Shown: piece after piece, positions 35,111 to 44,027 of the stretch
Layout of the letters: every line of letters begins with the position of its first letter
Numbering within the stretch: position 1 is the stretch's first letter
NCBI RefSeq assembly: GCF_020194175.1
Contig: NZ_JADYVX010000009.1
Location: 124,001 to 188,000 of the forward strand
Direction of reading: 5' to 3'
Source of the DNA: Bradyrhizobium sp. BRP22
GTDB lineage: Bacteria; Pseudomonadota; Alphaproteobacteria; Rhizobiales; Xanthobacteraceae
DNA length: 64,000 bases
Translations under genes and position numbers: made by a program
Notes under the pieces: generated by a model
Told to the model about the DNA's origin: nothing
Databases searched by the model: none
The model's input: only the letters and a program-made list of their open reading frames with translations

Positions 35111-37288
35111 CTACGCGAAGCTGATGTTCTGCTGCCGCAGCGGCACCGAGCGGATACGCTTGCCCGTTGCTGCGAAGTAGGCATTCAGCACTGCGGGCGC
35201 GGCGACGCCGATGGTCGGCTCGCCGACGCCGCCCCAGAAGCCGCCGCTCGGCATCAGGATCGTCTCCACCTTCGGCATCTCGCTGATGCGCATCGAATTG
35301 TAGGTATCGAAGTTGGTCTGCTCGATCCGGCCGTCCTTCACGGTGCAGCCGCCATAGAACAGGGCCGAGAGGCCGTAGACGAAGGAGCCCGCGACCTGCC
35401 GCTCCACCTGCGCCGGATTGACGACATAGCCGGGATCGGTGGCGGCGACGATGCGATGCACCTTGATCTTGTTGCCGTCGGTCACCGAGATCTCGGCGGC
35501 GCCGGCGACATAGCTGCCATAGCCCATCACCTGCGCCAGCCCGCGATAGACGCCCTTCGGCGGCGGCTTGTCCCACCCGATCCGTTCGGCGACCGCATTC
35601 AGCACCGCGAGATGCTTGGGATGGCCGCCCATCAGCTTGCGACGGAACGCGAGCGGATCCTGGCCGACCGCATGCGCGAGTTCGTCCATGAAGCTCTCGA
35701 GATAGATCGTGTTGGGGTTGATGTTGACGCCACGCCAGAAGCCGGGCGGGACGTGCGGGTTGCGCATCGAATGCTCGATGAGCAGGTTCGGGATCGAATA
35801 GCCGATCGCCGCTTCGCCGCCGGGCGCGAGTCCCTGGAAGGTCGCGGGATCCATGCCGTTGATCATCGCCTCGGGCCGCAACCGCGCCAGGATCGACTGG
35901 CCGGAGATCCGCATGCGCAGCGCGGTCAGGTTGTTGTCGGCGTCGAAGGCGCCGACCATCCGGCACTGTGTGACCGGATGATAGAAGCCGTGCTGCATGT
36001 CCTCTTCGCGCGACCACAGCAGCTTGATCGGCGTGCCCTGCATCTCCTTCGCGATCAACACCGCCTGCCGCACATAGTCGCTCTGGCCGCGCCGGCCGAA
36101 ACCGCCGCCGAGGATCAGCTTATGCACGTCGCATTTGTCGGCCGAAAGGCCGGAGGCCTGCACCGCGGTGGCGAAAGCTGCCTCGCCGTTCTGCGTGCCG
36201 CACCAGACATCGAGCTTGTCGCCGGTATGGAGCGCGGTCGCGTTCATCGGCTCCATCGTGGCCTGGTTCTGGTAGGGATAGTTGTAGACGGCCTCGACCA
36301 CCTTTGCGGCACGTCCGATCTCGGCCATGGCATTGCCGTTCTGGTTGCCGACGAACGCCGCCTGCGAAGGTTCGAGGCCTTCGGCCAGCCATTTGCTGAT
36401 GGTCTCGCTGGAAGTCTGTGCGTTCGGACCTTCGTCCCACACGATCGGCAGTGCATCGAGGGCGGTCTTGGCGTGCCACCAGGTGTCGGCGACGACCGCC
36501 ACCGCGCTGTCGCCGACCTTGACCACCTTCTTGACGCCTTTCATGTTGGTGATCTTGGCTTCGTCGAAGCTCTTCACCTTGCCGCCGAACACCGGGCAAT
36601 CCTTGATCGCGGCGTTCAGCATGCCTGGCAATTTGAAGTCGATGCCGTAGACCATCGCGCCGGTGGTCTTGTCGGCGGTGTCGAGGCGCTTCAGGCCTTT
36701 GCCGGCGATCTTCCACTCCTTGGCGTCCTTCAGCTTCACGTCGGACGGCGGAGAGAGCTTTGCCGCCGCTTCCGCCACCTTGCCGTAGGTCGTGGTGCGG
36801 CCCGTCGGCAGATGGGTGATGACGCTGCTCGCGGCCGAGCATTCCGAGGCAGGTACCTTCCACTCGTTCGCTGCGGCCTGGATCAGCATCAGCCGCGCGG
36901 TGGCGCCGCCCTTGCGAACGTAGTCGTGCGAGCCGCGGATGCCGCGGCTGCCGCCGGTCGAGAAGTCGCCCCAGGGCCGGCCACGTGCGGCGCTCTGGCC
37001 GGGTGTCGGATATTCGGTCGTGACCTTCGACCAGTCGCATTCGAGCTCTTCTGCAACGAGCTGCGCGAGACCGGTGAGCGAACCCTGGCCCATCTCCGAA
37101 CGCGCGATGCGGATCACTACCGTATCGTCAGGGCGGATCACCACCCAGGCGTTGACCTCGGGCGAGCCATCGGCGGCGCGCGCCACCGCCCCGCCAAACG
37201 GAAGATTGAAGCCGAGTGCAAGGCCGGCGCCCGCCGCGGCGGTGCCAATCACGAACGCGCGGCGATTGAGCATGACGTGCTGATTCAT
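35111..37288 (-). CDS. Xanthine dehydrogenase-family molybdopterin-binding subunit (IorB-like)
   Basis: Large molybdenum subunit of 725 residues exported by Tat: NRRAFVIGTAAAGAGLALGF at about 8-27. The catalytic glutamate lies in GGVGEPTIG near the C terminus. The molybdopterin-contacting segments LGGGFGRRGQSDYV and PPGFWRGVNINPNTIYLESFMDELA are present. The family (isoquinoline 1-oxidoreductase beta, periplasmic aldehyde oxidases) hydroxylates N-heterocycles or oxidises aldehydes. The [2Fe-2S] subunit gene lies nine bases upstream. No FAD subunit, cytochrome or XdhC-type maturation gene is in the window. ATG at 37288 rather than GTG at 37291. Confidence 0.87.
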   Translation of the reverse strand: MNQHVMLNRRAFVIGTAAAGAGLALGFNLPFGGAVARAADGSPEVNAWVVIRPDDTVVIRIARSEMGQGSLTGLAQLVAEELECDWSKVTTEYPTPGQSAARGRPWGDFSTGGSRGIRGSHDYVRKGGATARLMLIQAAANEWKVPASECSAASSVITHLPTGRTTTYGKVAEAAAKLSPPSDVKLKDAKEWKIAGKGLKRLDTADKTTGAMVYGIDFKLPGMLNAAIKDCPVFGGKVKSFDEAKITNMKGVKKVVKVGDSAVAVVADTWWHAKTALDALPIVWDEGPNAQTSSETISKWLAEGLEPSQAAFVGNQNGNAMAEIGRAAKVVEAVYNYPYQNQATMEPMNATALHTGDKLDVWCGTQNGEAAFATAVQASGLSADKCDVHKLILGGGFGRRGQSDYVRQAVLIAKEMQGTPIKLLWSREEDMQHGFYHPVTQCRMVGAFDADNNLTALRMRISGQSILARLRPEAMINGMDPATFQGLAPGGEAAIGYSIPNLLIEHSMRNPHVPPGFWRGVNINPNTIYLESFMDELAHAVGQDPLAFRRKLMGGHPKHLAVLNAVAERIGWDKPPPKGVYRGLAQVMGYGSYVAGAAEISVTDGNKIKVHRIVAATDPGYVVNPAQVERQVAGSFVYGLSALFYGGCTVKDGRIEQTNFDTYNSMRISEMPKVETILMPSGGFWGGVGEPTIGVAAPAVLNAYFAATGKRIRSVPLRQQNISFA

Positions 37289-37297
37289 CACGGCACC

Positions 37298-37747
37298 TCA
37301 CGCGTTCGCGGCAGTGTGGATCGCTTCGCGCACCTGCGCGAAGGTGCCGCAGCGGCAGATATTGGTGATGGCCTCGTCGATATCCTGGTCGGTCGGCTTC
37401 GGGTTGTCCTTCAAGAGCGCCGCCACCGCCATGATCATGCCGGTCTGGCAATAGCCGCATTGCGGCACGTCGTGTGCGATCCAGGCCTGCTGCACCTTGT
37501 GGAGCTTGCCGTCAGCGGCAAGGCCCTCGATGGTCGTGATCTCCTTGCCGTCAGCTTCGCTGACGAGCACGCCGCACGAGCGCATCGCCACGCCGTCGAC
37601 ATGAACGGTGCAGGCGCCGCATTGCGCGATGCCGCAGCCATATTTGGTGCCGGTCAGTCCAATGTTTTCGCGGATCGCCCAGAGCAGCGGCGTATCCGGC
37701 TCGACATCGATCTCGATTTTCTTGCCGTTGATTGTGAGGTTAGCCAT
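37298..37747 (-). CDS. [2Fe-2S]-binding subunit of molybdenum hydroxylase (IorA-like)
   Basis: Protein of 149 residues with two iron-sulfur clusters. The plant ferredoxin-type cluster ligands are in [16 protein letters not shown] and the cysteine of RSCGVLV. The helical second cluster ligands are in CGYCQTGM and ICRCGTF. No signal peptide is visible; it is expected to travel with the Tat-exported large subunit. AGGGG precedes the ATG at 37747. First gene of the two-gene operon. It passes electrons from the molybdenum site to an unknown acceptor. Confidence 0.9.
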   Translation of the reverse strand: MANLTINGKKIEIDVEPDTPLLWAIRENIGLTGTKYGCGIAQCGACTVHVDGVAMRSCGVLVSEADGKEITTIEGLAADGKLHKVQQAWIAHDVPQCGYCQTGMIMAVAALLKDNPKPTDQDIDEAITNICRCGTFAQVREAIHTAANA

Positions 37748-37900
37748 CGCAGTCCCCTTTTGATCCAGTTCCACCAACTGGACCTCGCTGCGAGTGTGAC
37801 CCGGCCGCTAGAACGATTCAAATCAAGAAAATGCGTAGGCGATGAGGCAGGAACAAAGACGGTGATGCGGTGTTCTCTATCTCTTGTGCCCGGCGCAGGG

Positions 37901-39292
37901 TCATGCGCCCTTGGGCGCGACGGCCAGTCGCAGGAAGCTCATCGCGCTTCCGAGCGCCGCAAATCCAGCGCCAAGCGCGAGCGCGTAAGTGGCGCCTTCG
38001 TGCCCGGCGATGGCAAAGCAGAAGGCAGCGAGCGCAGCGCCGATGGTTTGCCCGGTCAGGCGCGCGGTGGCGACGATGCCGCTGGCACTGCCGCTGCGGT
38101 GGGGCGGCGCGCTCGTCATCAGTGCCTTCATATTAGGCGTCTGGAAAAAGCCGAATCCGATCCCGCAGATCACCATGCGCCAGACGATATCGGGCATGCT
38201 GGGCGAGGCGGGCAGCGTCGCCAAGAGCGTCATGCCGATGCCGAGCAGGATCAACCCGATACCGCCGAGGATGCCGACCGGATAGCGGTCAGCCAATCGG
38301 CCGCCGATAGGTGCCATGATGCCGACAACCAATGGCCAAGGCGTCATGAAGAATCCGGTCTCGACCTGCGACCGCATCAGCACGGCTTCGAAATAGAACG
38401 GCAGCGAAACGAAGGCGAGGCCCTGGATCGCGAAGGAGCAGACCGCGGTCACCGCGGACAGTGCGAACATCGGCCGGCGGAACAGGTCGATCGGGAGCAT
38501 CGGCGCCGGATGATCCCGATGCCGGTGCATCAACAGCCAGCCCAGCAGGACCGCTCCCGCAAGCTCAACCAGCACCAGTGTCGGCGATGTCTTGTGCGCG
38601 GCGCTGCCGATGCCGATGATGAACAGGCCGAGGCAGCCCGCCGCCAGCACTGCGCCGGCGAAGTCGAAGGCATGCACGGCGCGCGGCGTCGGCGGCAAGG
38701 TCTTCATCCCGATGAGCAGCGCGATCAGGCCGAACGGGATGTTGATGGCAAACAGCCACGGCCAGGTTCCGAACGCGAGGATGCCGGAGGCGATCGTCGG
38801 CCCGAGCGTGAAGGCGGTCGCAACCACCAGCGCGTTGTGGCCGAACCCGCGACCATGCATCCTGCTCGGATAGACGTAGCGGACCAGCGCGGTGTTGACG
38901 CTCATCAGCCCGCTGGCGCCGAGTCCCTGCAGCGCTCGCGCAATCAGAAGGCTCTCGAGCGACCATGCGAGCGCGCAGCCGAGCGAGGCCAGCGTGAACA
39001 GGAGCAGGCCGCCGACATAGATGCGCTCATGGCCGACGATTTCCCCAAGGGCGCCGAGCGGCAACAGAGTCGCGACCAGCGCGATCTGGTAGACATTGAC
39101 GACCCAGACCACATCCGCCGGGCTGACCTGGAGATCGGTCGCGATCGCCGGCAGGGCGATGTTGGCAATCGCAGTGTCGAGCGAAGCCATCGCGAGCGCG
39201 GTGAAGATCGCGGCAACGGCCCACCGCCGCCGCTCGGGCGGCAAGCCGTCCATGACCGGCGCGACTGGCGCCTTCGCCGCGAGCATATCCAT
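37901..39292 (-). CDS. DHA2-family MFS drug exporter
   Basis: Membrane transporter of 463 residues. The DHA2 helix-1 motif LDTAIANIALPAIATDLQ is at about 35-52, motif A-like GALGEIVGHERIYVGGLLLF at about 80-99, and the motif C region GPTIASGILAF at about 163-173. Segment count fits 14 helices by hydrophobicity. Closest types are EmrB/QacA exporters. It stands alone: 140 bases separate it from the ABC operon gene upstream on the same strand. Substrate unknown. Confidence 0.85.
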   Translation of the reverse strand: MDMLAAKAPVAPVMDGLPPERRRWAVAAIFTALAMASLDTAIANIALPAIATDLQVSPADVVWVVNVYQIALVATLLPLGALGEIVGHERIYVGGLLLFTLASLGCALAWSLESLLIARALQGLGASGLMSVNTALVRYVYPSRMHGRGFGHNALVVATAFTLGPTIASGILAFGTWPWLFAINIPFGLIALLIGMKTLPPTPRAVHAFDFAGAVLAAGCLGLFIIGIGSAAHKTSPTLVLVELAGAVLLGWLLMHRHRDHPAPMLPIDLFRRPMFALSAVTAVCSFAIQGLAFVSLPFYFEAVLMRSQVETGFFMTPWPLVVGIMAPIGGRLADRYPVGILGGIGLILLGIGMTLLATLPASPSMPDIVWRMVICGIGFGFFQTPNMKALMTSAPPHRSGSASGIVATARLTGQTIGAALAAFCFAIAGHEGATYALALGAGFAALGSAMSFLRLAVAPKGA

Positions 39293-39436
39293 TGTGGTCA
39301 GATTCTCCGGAAGGACGGGATCCCGCCCTTCCAGCCATGTACTACGCGCGCGTGGGTTGCCACAGGCATGCGGTTGCATGATGCGTATGCGCAATTCTGC
39401 CTGCTTGCGCGGCGTAAGCCGTCCGGGCGCGATGGA

Positions 39437-40213
39437 TCAGGCGTTCGCGCTGAGCCCGAGCCGGGCATAGATGCGCCGGGCATAGGCGCCGAATTCGTCG
39501 GTCGTCTTGATCGGCAGTGCGCGAGGGAAGGGCAATTCGATCGGGAAATATTCCGCCATCCGCGCCGGCCCCGCGGTGAGCACGGCGCAGTGGGAGCCCA
39601 GGAACACGGCTTCTTGGATGCTGTGGGTGACGAAGATGATGGTCTTGCCGCTCTCGCGCCAGATCCGGAGCATTTCGAGATTCATCTGCTCGCGTGTCAG
39701 CGCATCCAGAGCGCCGAACGGCTCGTCCATCAGGATCAGTTTGGGATCATGGATGAAGGCGCGCGCAATCGCGGTGCGCTGCTGCATGCCGCCGGAAAGC
39801 TGCTGCGGATATTTGTCCTCATAGCCGGCGAGGCCGACGAGTTTCAAGAGGTCGCGGGCGCGTGCGCGCGCGGCCTTCATCGGCAGGCCGACGATCTCGG
39901 CCGGCAGCAGCACGTTGTCCAGGATGGTGCGCCATTTGAGCAGCAGCGCCTGCTGGAACACCATGCCGATATCGCGTGCCGGATCGAACGGCGTCTTCGC
40001 GTTGCCGATCTTGATCGTGCCGCCATCGGCGCCGTGCAGGCCGGCAAGGATCTTCAGCACGGTGGTCTTGCCGCAGCCGGATGGTCCGACCAGCGCCACC
40101 AGTTCGCCCTCGGCGATATCCATGGTGACGTCGGAGACGGCGAGGAACTCGGCTCCCTTGGACCGATAGACCTTGCGGACATTGCGCAGGCTGATGAAAG
40201 GCTCGGCCGTCAT
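39437..40213 (-). CDS. NitT/TauT-family ABC transporter ATP-binding protein
   Basis: ATPase of 258 residues with Walker A GPSGCGKTT (about 43-51), signature LSGGMQQRTAIARA, Walker B LILMDEPFGALD and H-loop FVTHSIQEA. GMQQR in place of GQ.QR is usual for the NitT/TauT branch. Its ATG overlaps the TGA of the DHDPS-like gene (ATGA), so it is the last gene of the operon starting at 43908. It would power the permease encoded by the first gene. Confidence 0.88.
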   Translation of the reverse strand: MTAEPFISLRNVRKVYRSKGAEFLAVSDVTMDIAEGELVALVGPSGCGKTTVLKILAGLHGADGGTIKIGNAKTPFDPARDIGMVFQQALLLKWRTILDNVLLPAEIVGLPMKAARARARDLLKLVGLAGYEDKYPQQLSGGMQQRTAIARAFIHDPKLILMDEPFGALDALTREQMNLEMLRIWRESGKTIIFVTHSIQEAVFLGSHCAVLTAGPARMAEYFPIELPFPRALPIKTTDEFGAYARRIYARLGLSANA

Positions 40214-41265
40214 GCCAGCCATTTCTGCAGGTTCGCGGCGACGAAGGCGTCATCACTGAGATCGGCATGCTCGCGGCAGACGCGGTCGATTTCCTGCATC
40301 TGGCCCGGGCTCAGGCCCTCATTCGGATCGAGGCACCAGATGCCTTCCATCAAGCCCTGGCGGCGGAGGATCTCGTGACAGCCGGCGATGCAGCCGTGGA
40401 AATTGTTGGCGACGTCGAAGAACGCGCTGTTGCAATCGGTCACCCGAGCATCGAGCGCGAGCAGATTGGCAGGCACGCTATCCTTGTGGCGCGCGTCCCT
40501 GCACATCTCGAATTGCCTGATTGCCGTTTGCGTCCACACCGACCAGTGACCGAGCAGGCCGCCCTTGAAGTAAGTGCGGGTGGTGACGCCGTTCTCGCGC
40601 AGGTCGAACGGCAAAGCGAGGTCGAGCAGGATGTGGTCGTCATTGCCGGTATAGAGCGCGACGCGGTCGAGGGCACCAGCCGCGGCGACGCCGCGCAGCA
40701 CGTCGAGGGTGCGATAGCGGTTGAACGGCGCGATCTTGATCGCGATCACATTGTCGATCGCCGCGAAGCGCCGCCAGAAATCCGCGCTCAACACCACGCC
40801 GCCAACCGCCGGCTGCAAATAGAAGCCGACCAGCGGGATCTCGCGCGCGACCGCTTGGCAATGCGCGATGATGTCGTCCTCCGACGCAGCCTTCATCGCG
40901 GCGAGGCTGAGCAGGCCGGCGTGATAGCCGATATCGCGCGCGGTGCGCGCTTCCGAGATCGCCTGCTGCGTCGGGCCGGCGAGGCCTGCGACCATCGCCA
41001 GTGGCCGCGTCGTCCAGTTCGCCGCCGTCTCGGCGGCAAGCTCGAGTACGGGCCGATAAAGCCCGACCTCGCGGATCGCGAATTGCGTGGTGTGGACGCC
41101 GACCGCAAGGCCGCCGGCGCCGGCGTCGATATAATAGCGCGTCAGCGCGCGCTGATGCGTCTTGTCGAGCGTGCGATTGGCGTCGAGCGCGAGCGGGTGC
41201 GCGGGCAGCACGGTGCCGTCGGCGATCAGCTTGCGTATTTCGGATTTGATCTCGCTCTGGTGCAT
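40210..41265 (-). CDS. Dihydrodipicolinate synthase (DHDPS/NAL) family aldolase or lyase, divergent
   Basis: TIM-barrel protein of 351 residues, longer than DHDPS (about 290). The Schiff-base lysine is K177 in VIAIKIAPFNRY and the catalytic tyrosine position is Y149 in GFYLQP. The usual GTTGE substrate loop is replaced by GVHTTQFA (about 56-63), so the substrate is not the classical pyruvate plus aspartate semialdehyde pair. AGGA precedes the ATG at 41265. It sits between the GNAT and ATPase genes of a transport operon and probably cleaves or builds a 2-oxoacid from the imported compound. Confidence 0.8.
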   Translation of the reverse strand: MHQSEIKSEIRKLIADGTVLPAHPLALDANRTLDKTHQRALTRYYIDAGAGGLAVGVHTTQFAIREVGLYRPVLELAAETAANWTTRPLAMVAGLAGPTQQAISEARTARDIGYHAGLLSLAAMKAASEDDIIAHCQAVAREIPLVGFYLQPAVGGVVLSADFWRRFAAIDNVIAIKIAPFNRYRTLDVLRGVAAAGALDRVALYTGNDDHILLDLALPFDLRENGVTTRTYFKGGLLGHWSVWTQTAIRQFEMCRDARHKDSVPANLLALDARVTDCNSAFFDVANNFHGCIAGCHEILRRQGLMEGIWCLDPNEGLSPGQMQEIDRVCREHADLSDDAFVAANLQKWLA

Positions 41266-41273
41266 GGTCAATC

Positions 41274-42095
41274 CTATCCAAATTCCGGGCCGGCGACAGC
41301 GAAGGGAAGCTCCTCGCTTTGCGCCGTGGCGCGACCGAACCGCATGCGCTGGAACGGCCGCTCGATGTTCCAGCCGGCGCCGGTCAATCCGGCGATGAAT
41401 GGCTCCTGCGACGCGATCGCGTCGATCAGGAACGGGCCGCTTTCGGTTCGCCTGATTGCATCGACCAGCGCCAGAGCGTCCGCACCGCTGTCCGCGAACA
41501 ATGGCCCGATATGGCGCGCGATGCGGCCGTCGCGCACGAGCGCTATCGCGTTGCCGTGGGATAGAATGCGCGACTTCGAGCGCGCGCCGAATTCGGCGAG
41601 CAAGGCATTGCGCTCAAATCCCATGGCGCGCCGGTCGCGCGCGCTCAGTGCGCCGATATCGGAGGTCGCGAGCGTCGCGGGCGCCTCGTGCGTTGAATGT
41701 TCGAGCCGCAAGCGCCGAAGCTCCAATGTCGGTGTGAAGCCGAGTGGACCGTATACCGTGGCGCCCGCCGGCGTCGCGTCGAGCCAGGTGGTGAGCCCGC
41801 GCTGTCCTGCTGCGTCGAGACAGGCATCGACCAGCCGGGTCGCAATGCCGCGGCGGCGCCAGCGTTCGGTCACCAGCACCATGCTGATCCAGGCATTGCC
41901 GGCGGAATACGGCAGCAGCGCCGCGGTTGCGACGAGATGGGTTCCGTCGCGGACGCCGAACACGATGCCGTTGGTGAGGAAGAAGCGCCAGTCGGCTTCG
42001 TTCTGGTTCCAGCGCGCCTCGGTCGACAGCGCCAGGCCGGCGGCTGCGTCGTTGACGCCGAGTTCGACGATGGCGACGGGCTCAGTATCGGCCAT
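41274..42095 (-). CDS. GNAT-family N-acetyltransferase
   Basis: Protein of 273 residues. The N-terminal half is a GNAT domain with the acetyl-CoA loop ERWRRRGIATRLVDACLDAA (about 75-95, the R-R-G-I-A pattern) and a closing VYGPLGFTPT strand. The C-terminal half resembles a second, GNAT_acetyltran-like domain (IGPLFADSGADALALVDAI). The start is fixed by GAGG six bases before the ATG at 42095, giving a 14-base overlap with the upstream gene. It may acetylate an amino compound handled by the operon. Confidence 0.82.
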   Translation of the reverse strand: MADTEPVAIVELGVNDAAAGLALSTEARWNQNEADWRFFLTNGIVFGVRDGTHLVATAALLPYSAGNAWISMVLVTERWRRRGIATRLVDACLDAAGQRGLTTWLDATPAGATVYGPLGFTPTLELRRLRLEHSTHEAPATLATSDIGALSARDRRAMGFERNALLAEFGARSKSRILSHGNAIALVRDGRIARHIGPLFADSGADALALVDAIRRTESGPFLIDAIASQEPFIAGLTGAGWNIERPFQRMRFGRATAQSEELPFAVAGPEFG

Positions 42096-43119
42096 CGCGC
42101 ACCTCATATTTGGTCGGCTTGCCGAGGCTCGGCATCGAGCGCGCCACCCAGTCCGCAGTCCAGGCGATCAACTGCTCGGTGTCGACGACCGGCGGGCCAA
42201 ACAGGCTGACCGCCTGCGAGGTGTCGGTCAGCCACGCCGTCGGCTCTTCGTTGCCGACGATCACGGGCTCGCGGCCGAACCGCGCGCCGAACTTGGCGGC
42301 GAGATCGCGCACCGCAAGGATCTCGTGGCCGCTGACATTGATCGGCGAGGTCGGCACCGTGCAATGTGCAAGGCACCGCAGCGCCTGCGCGGCGGCGTCG
42401 CCCTGCCAGATGAAATTGACATGGCCGAGGCTGACGTCGATCGGCGTGCCCGAAAGCACCTTGGTCGCGATGTCGTGCAGCACGCCGTAGCGCATGTCGA
42501 TCGCGTAATTCAGGCGGAACAGGCGGCCGGGCGTTACGAACTTCTTCGAGAAATACTCGAACATGCGCTCGCGCCCGACGCAGGATTGGGCGTATTCGCC
42601 GGGCGGGTTCGGCGCCATGCTCTCGTCGGAGCCTTTGCCGTCGACCGGCACGAAGGGATAGACGCAGCCGGTCGAGAACGCGACGATCCGCGAGGTGGGG
42701 AAGGCCTGCGCGACCAGCGCGGGGACATGCGCATTCATCGCCCAGGTCAGCGACGGGTCGCCCTCGGCCCCGAATTTGCGGCCGGCCATGAAGATGATGT
42801 TGGGCGCCTTCGGCAGCGTCTTGATCGCGATCTCGTCCATGAGGTCGCAATTGATGGTCTCGATGCCGCGCTTCTCGAGCCAGCCCTTCACTGCAGGATC
42901 GCTGAAGCGGGCGACGCCGATGATGCGGCGATCCGGTGCGGCGGCCTTGGCGAGGCCGGCCAGCGTCGGTCCCATCTTGCCGGCGACGCCCAGGATCATG
43001 ATGTCGCCGTCGACCTTGCCGAGATCGTCGATCAAGGCCTGACTGGGCCTGCACAGCAACTCGTCGAGCGCTGCAATATCCGGGATCGTCTTCGGCAGGG
43101 TTTCGCGCGTGAGCAGCAT
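42082..43119 (-). CDS. NAD-dependent epimerase/dehydratase-like protein with changed catalytic lysine
   Basis: Extended-SDR Rossmann protein of 345 residues. The dinucleotide loop GVAGKMG (44-50) and FSTGCVYPF (148-156, serine and threonine of the active site) are typical. At the YxxxK position the sequence is Y176-AQS-C180, so the catalytic lysine is a cysteine (codon TGC). The protein may be a non-canonical dehydrogenase, an epimerase using another base, or a regulator. It lies 18 bases after the permease gene and overlaps the GNAT gene. Confidence 0.78.
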   Translation of the reverse strand: MLLTRETLPKTIPDIAALDELLCRPSQALIDDLGKVDGDIMILGVAGKMGPTLAGLAKAAAPDRRIIGVARFSDPAVKGWLEKRGIETINCDLMDEIAIKTLPKAPNIIFMAGRKFGAEGDPSLTWAMNAHVPALVAQAFPTSRIVAFSTGCVYPFVPVDGKGSDESMAPNPPGEYAQSCVGRERMFEYFSKKFVTPGRLFRLNYAIDMRYGVLHDIATKVLSGTPIDVSLGHVNFIWQGDAAAQALRCLAHCTVPTSPINVSGHEILAVRDLAAKFGARFGREPVIVGNEEPTAWLTDTSQAVSLFGPPVVDTEQLIAWTADWVARSMPSLGKPTKYEVRDGRY

Positions 43120-43137
43120 GGTTCGTCCCTTCGTTTC

Positions 43138-43908
43138 TTATTGCAGCCGGATGTCGGAGACCACGAACAGTCGTTCAAGTGCCAGCACCAGGCCATAAAG
43201 CCCGACGCCGAGCAGCGTCAGCAGCACGACCGCCATCACCATGGCTGGCATATCGAGCGAGGACTGCACCTGGATCATGAGATAGCCGAGGCCGCGCTCG
43301 GAGGCGATGAACTCTCCGACGATGGCGCCGGCAACCGCGAGAATGGCGCCGACCTTCATGCCCGAAAACACGTAGGGCAGCGATCCCGGCAACTGGATTT
43401 TCCGGAACAGCGTCCAGCGCGATCCGCGCAACGATTTGACGAGATCGAGCAGGTCGGGTTCCACCTCGCGCAGCCCGCGCGCAGTCGTCAGCAGGATCGG
43501 AAAGAAGCAGATGCTGAAGGCAATCAGGATGTTCGGAATGATGCCGTAGGAGAACCAGACGATGATCAGCGGCCCCAGCGCCACTTTCGGGATCATGTTC
43601 AGCGTCACGAACAGCGGCAGCAGCAACAGGCTCACCAGCGGCGACCAGCTGAAGATGACGGCGAGCGCGACACCGACCAGCGCGCCGAGGCAGAACCCGC
43701 CGAGGATCTCGGCCGCGGTGACCAGCAGGTTCGACAGCCAGGCATATTTGGCCGAAGCGAGCGTCGCGACGGTCGCGAGCGGCGAAGGCAGGATGAATTT
43801 CGGCACCTGGAACGCGTCGACCAGGACCTGCCAGAGCACGATCACGGCAAGATGCACGATCAGGATGATCGCGATGGACCGCCTGGATCGCCCGCCGTCA
43901 CCGAACAC
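43138..43908 (-). CDS. NitT/TauT-family ABC transporter permease
   Basis: Permease of 256 residues with six hydrophobic segments. The coupling loop is EVEPDLLDLVKSLRGSRWTLFRKIQLPGSLPYVF (split; EAA-like at about 150-170). Length and layout match SsuC/TauC/ThiX proteins. The GTG at 43908 has AAGGAG at six-base spacing; a TTG directly before it would be only three bases from that site. First gene of the operon permease, SDR-like, GNAT, DHDPS-like, ATPase. The divergent binding protein at 44775 is the likely partner. Confidence 0.87.
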   Translation of the reverse strand: MFGDGGRSRRSIAIILIVHLAVIVLWQVLVDAFQVPKFILPSPLATVATLASAKYAWLSNLLVTAAEILGGFCLGALVGVALAVIFSWSPLVSLLLLPLFVTLNMIPKVALGPLIIVWFSYGIIPNILIAFSICFFPILLTTARGLREVEPDLLDLVKSLRGSRWTLFRKIQLPGSLPYVFSGMKVGAILAVAGAIVGEFIASERGLGYLMIQVQSSLDMPAMVMAVVLLTLLGVGLYGLVLALERLFVVSDIRLQ

Positions 43909-43953
43909 CAATTGCTCCTTCGAAACCCCGCGGCACCCCGGCCGTCGGCTGTC

Positions 43954-43982
43954 AGCCTAGTCGGGTCGCATCAATCTTTCAA
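43954..43982 (-). promoter_or_regulatory. Putative promoter of the ABC-lyase operon
   Basis: On the minus strand, TTGAAA (43977-43982) and TAGGCT (43954-43959) are 17 bases apart, with the -10 box 46 bases before the permease start. The -35 box begins with the last four bases of the palindrome at 43979-43994, so the bound regulator would cover it. Confidence 0.5.
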
Positions 43983-43994
43983 CCATCTGGTTGA
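43979..43994. promoter_or_regulatory. Putative TetR operator O1
   Basis: TCAACCATCTGGTTGA has perfect 7-bp arms around two central bases. It lies between the tetR stop and the permease operon. It shares CAACCA and GTTGA with the element at 44678-44693 in the same register, as expected for two sites of one dimeric repressor. Confidence 0.6.
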
Positions 43995-44027
43995 TTGTGG
44001 GGAACCGATGGACGGCGGTGGCAGCGG

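Noticed and set aside
34766-40378. Plus-strand open frame of about 1870 codons across the molybdenum hydroxylase, MFS and ABC ATPase genes
   Set aside because: It runs antisense to four well-supported genes. Its protein is low-complexity, rich in Arg, His, Asp and Ala, with no domain, as expected from high-GC codon bias on the opposite strand.
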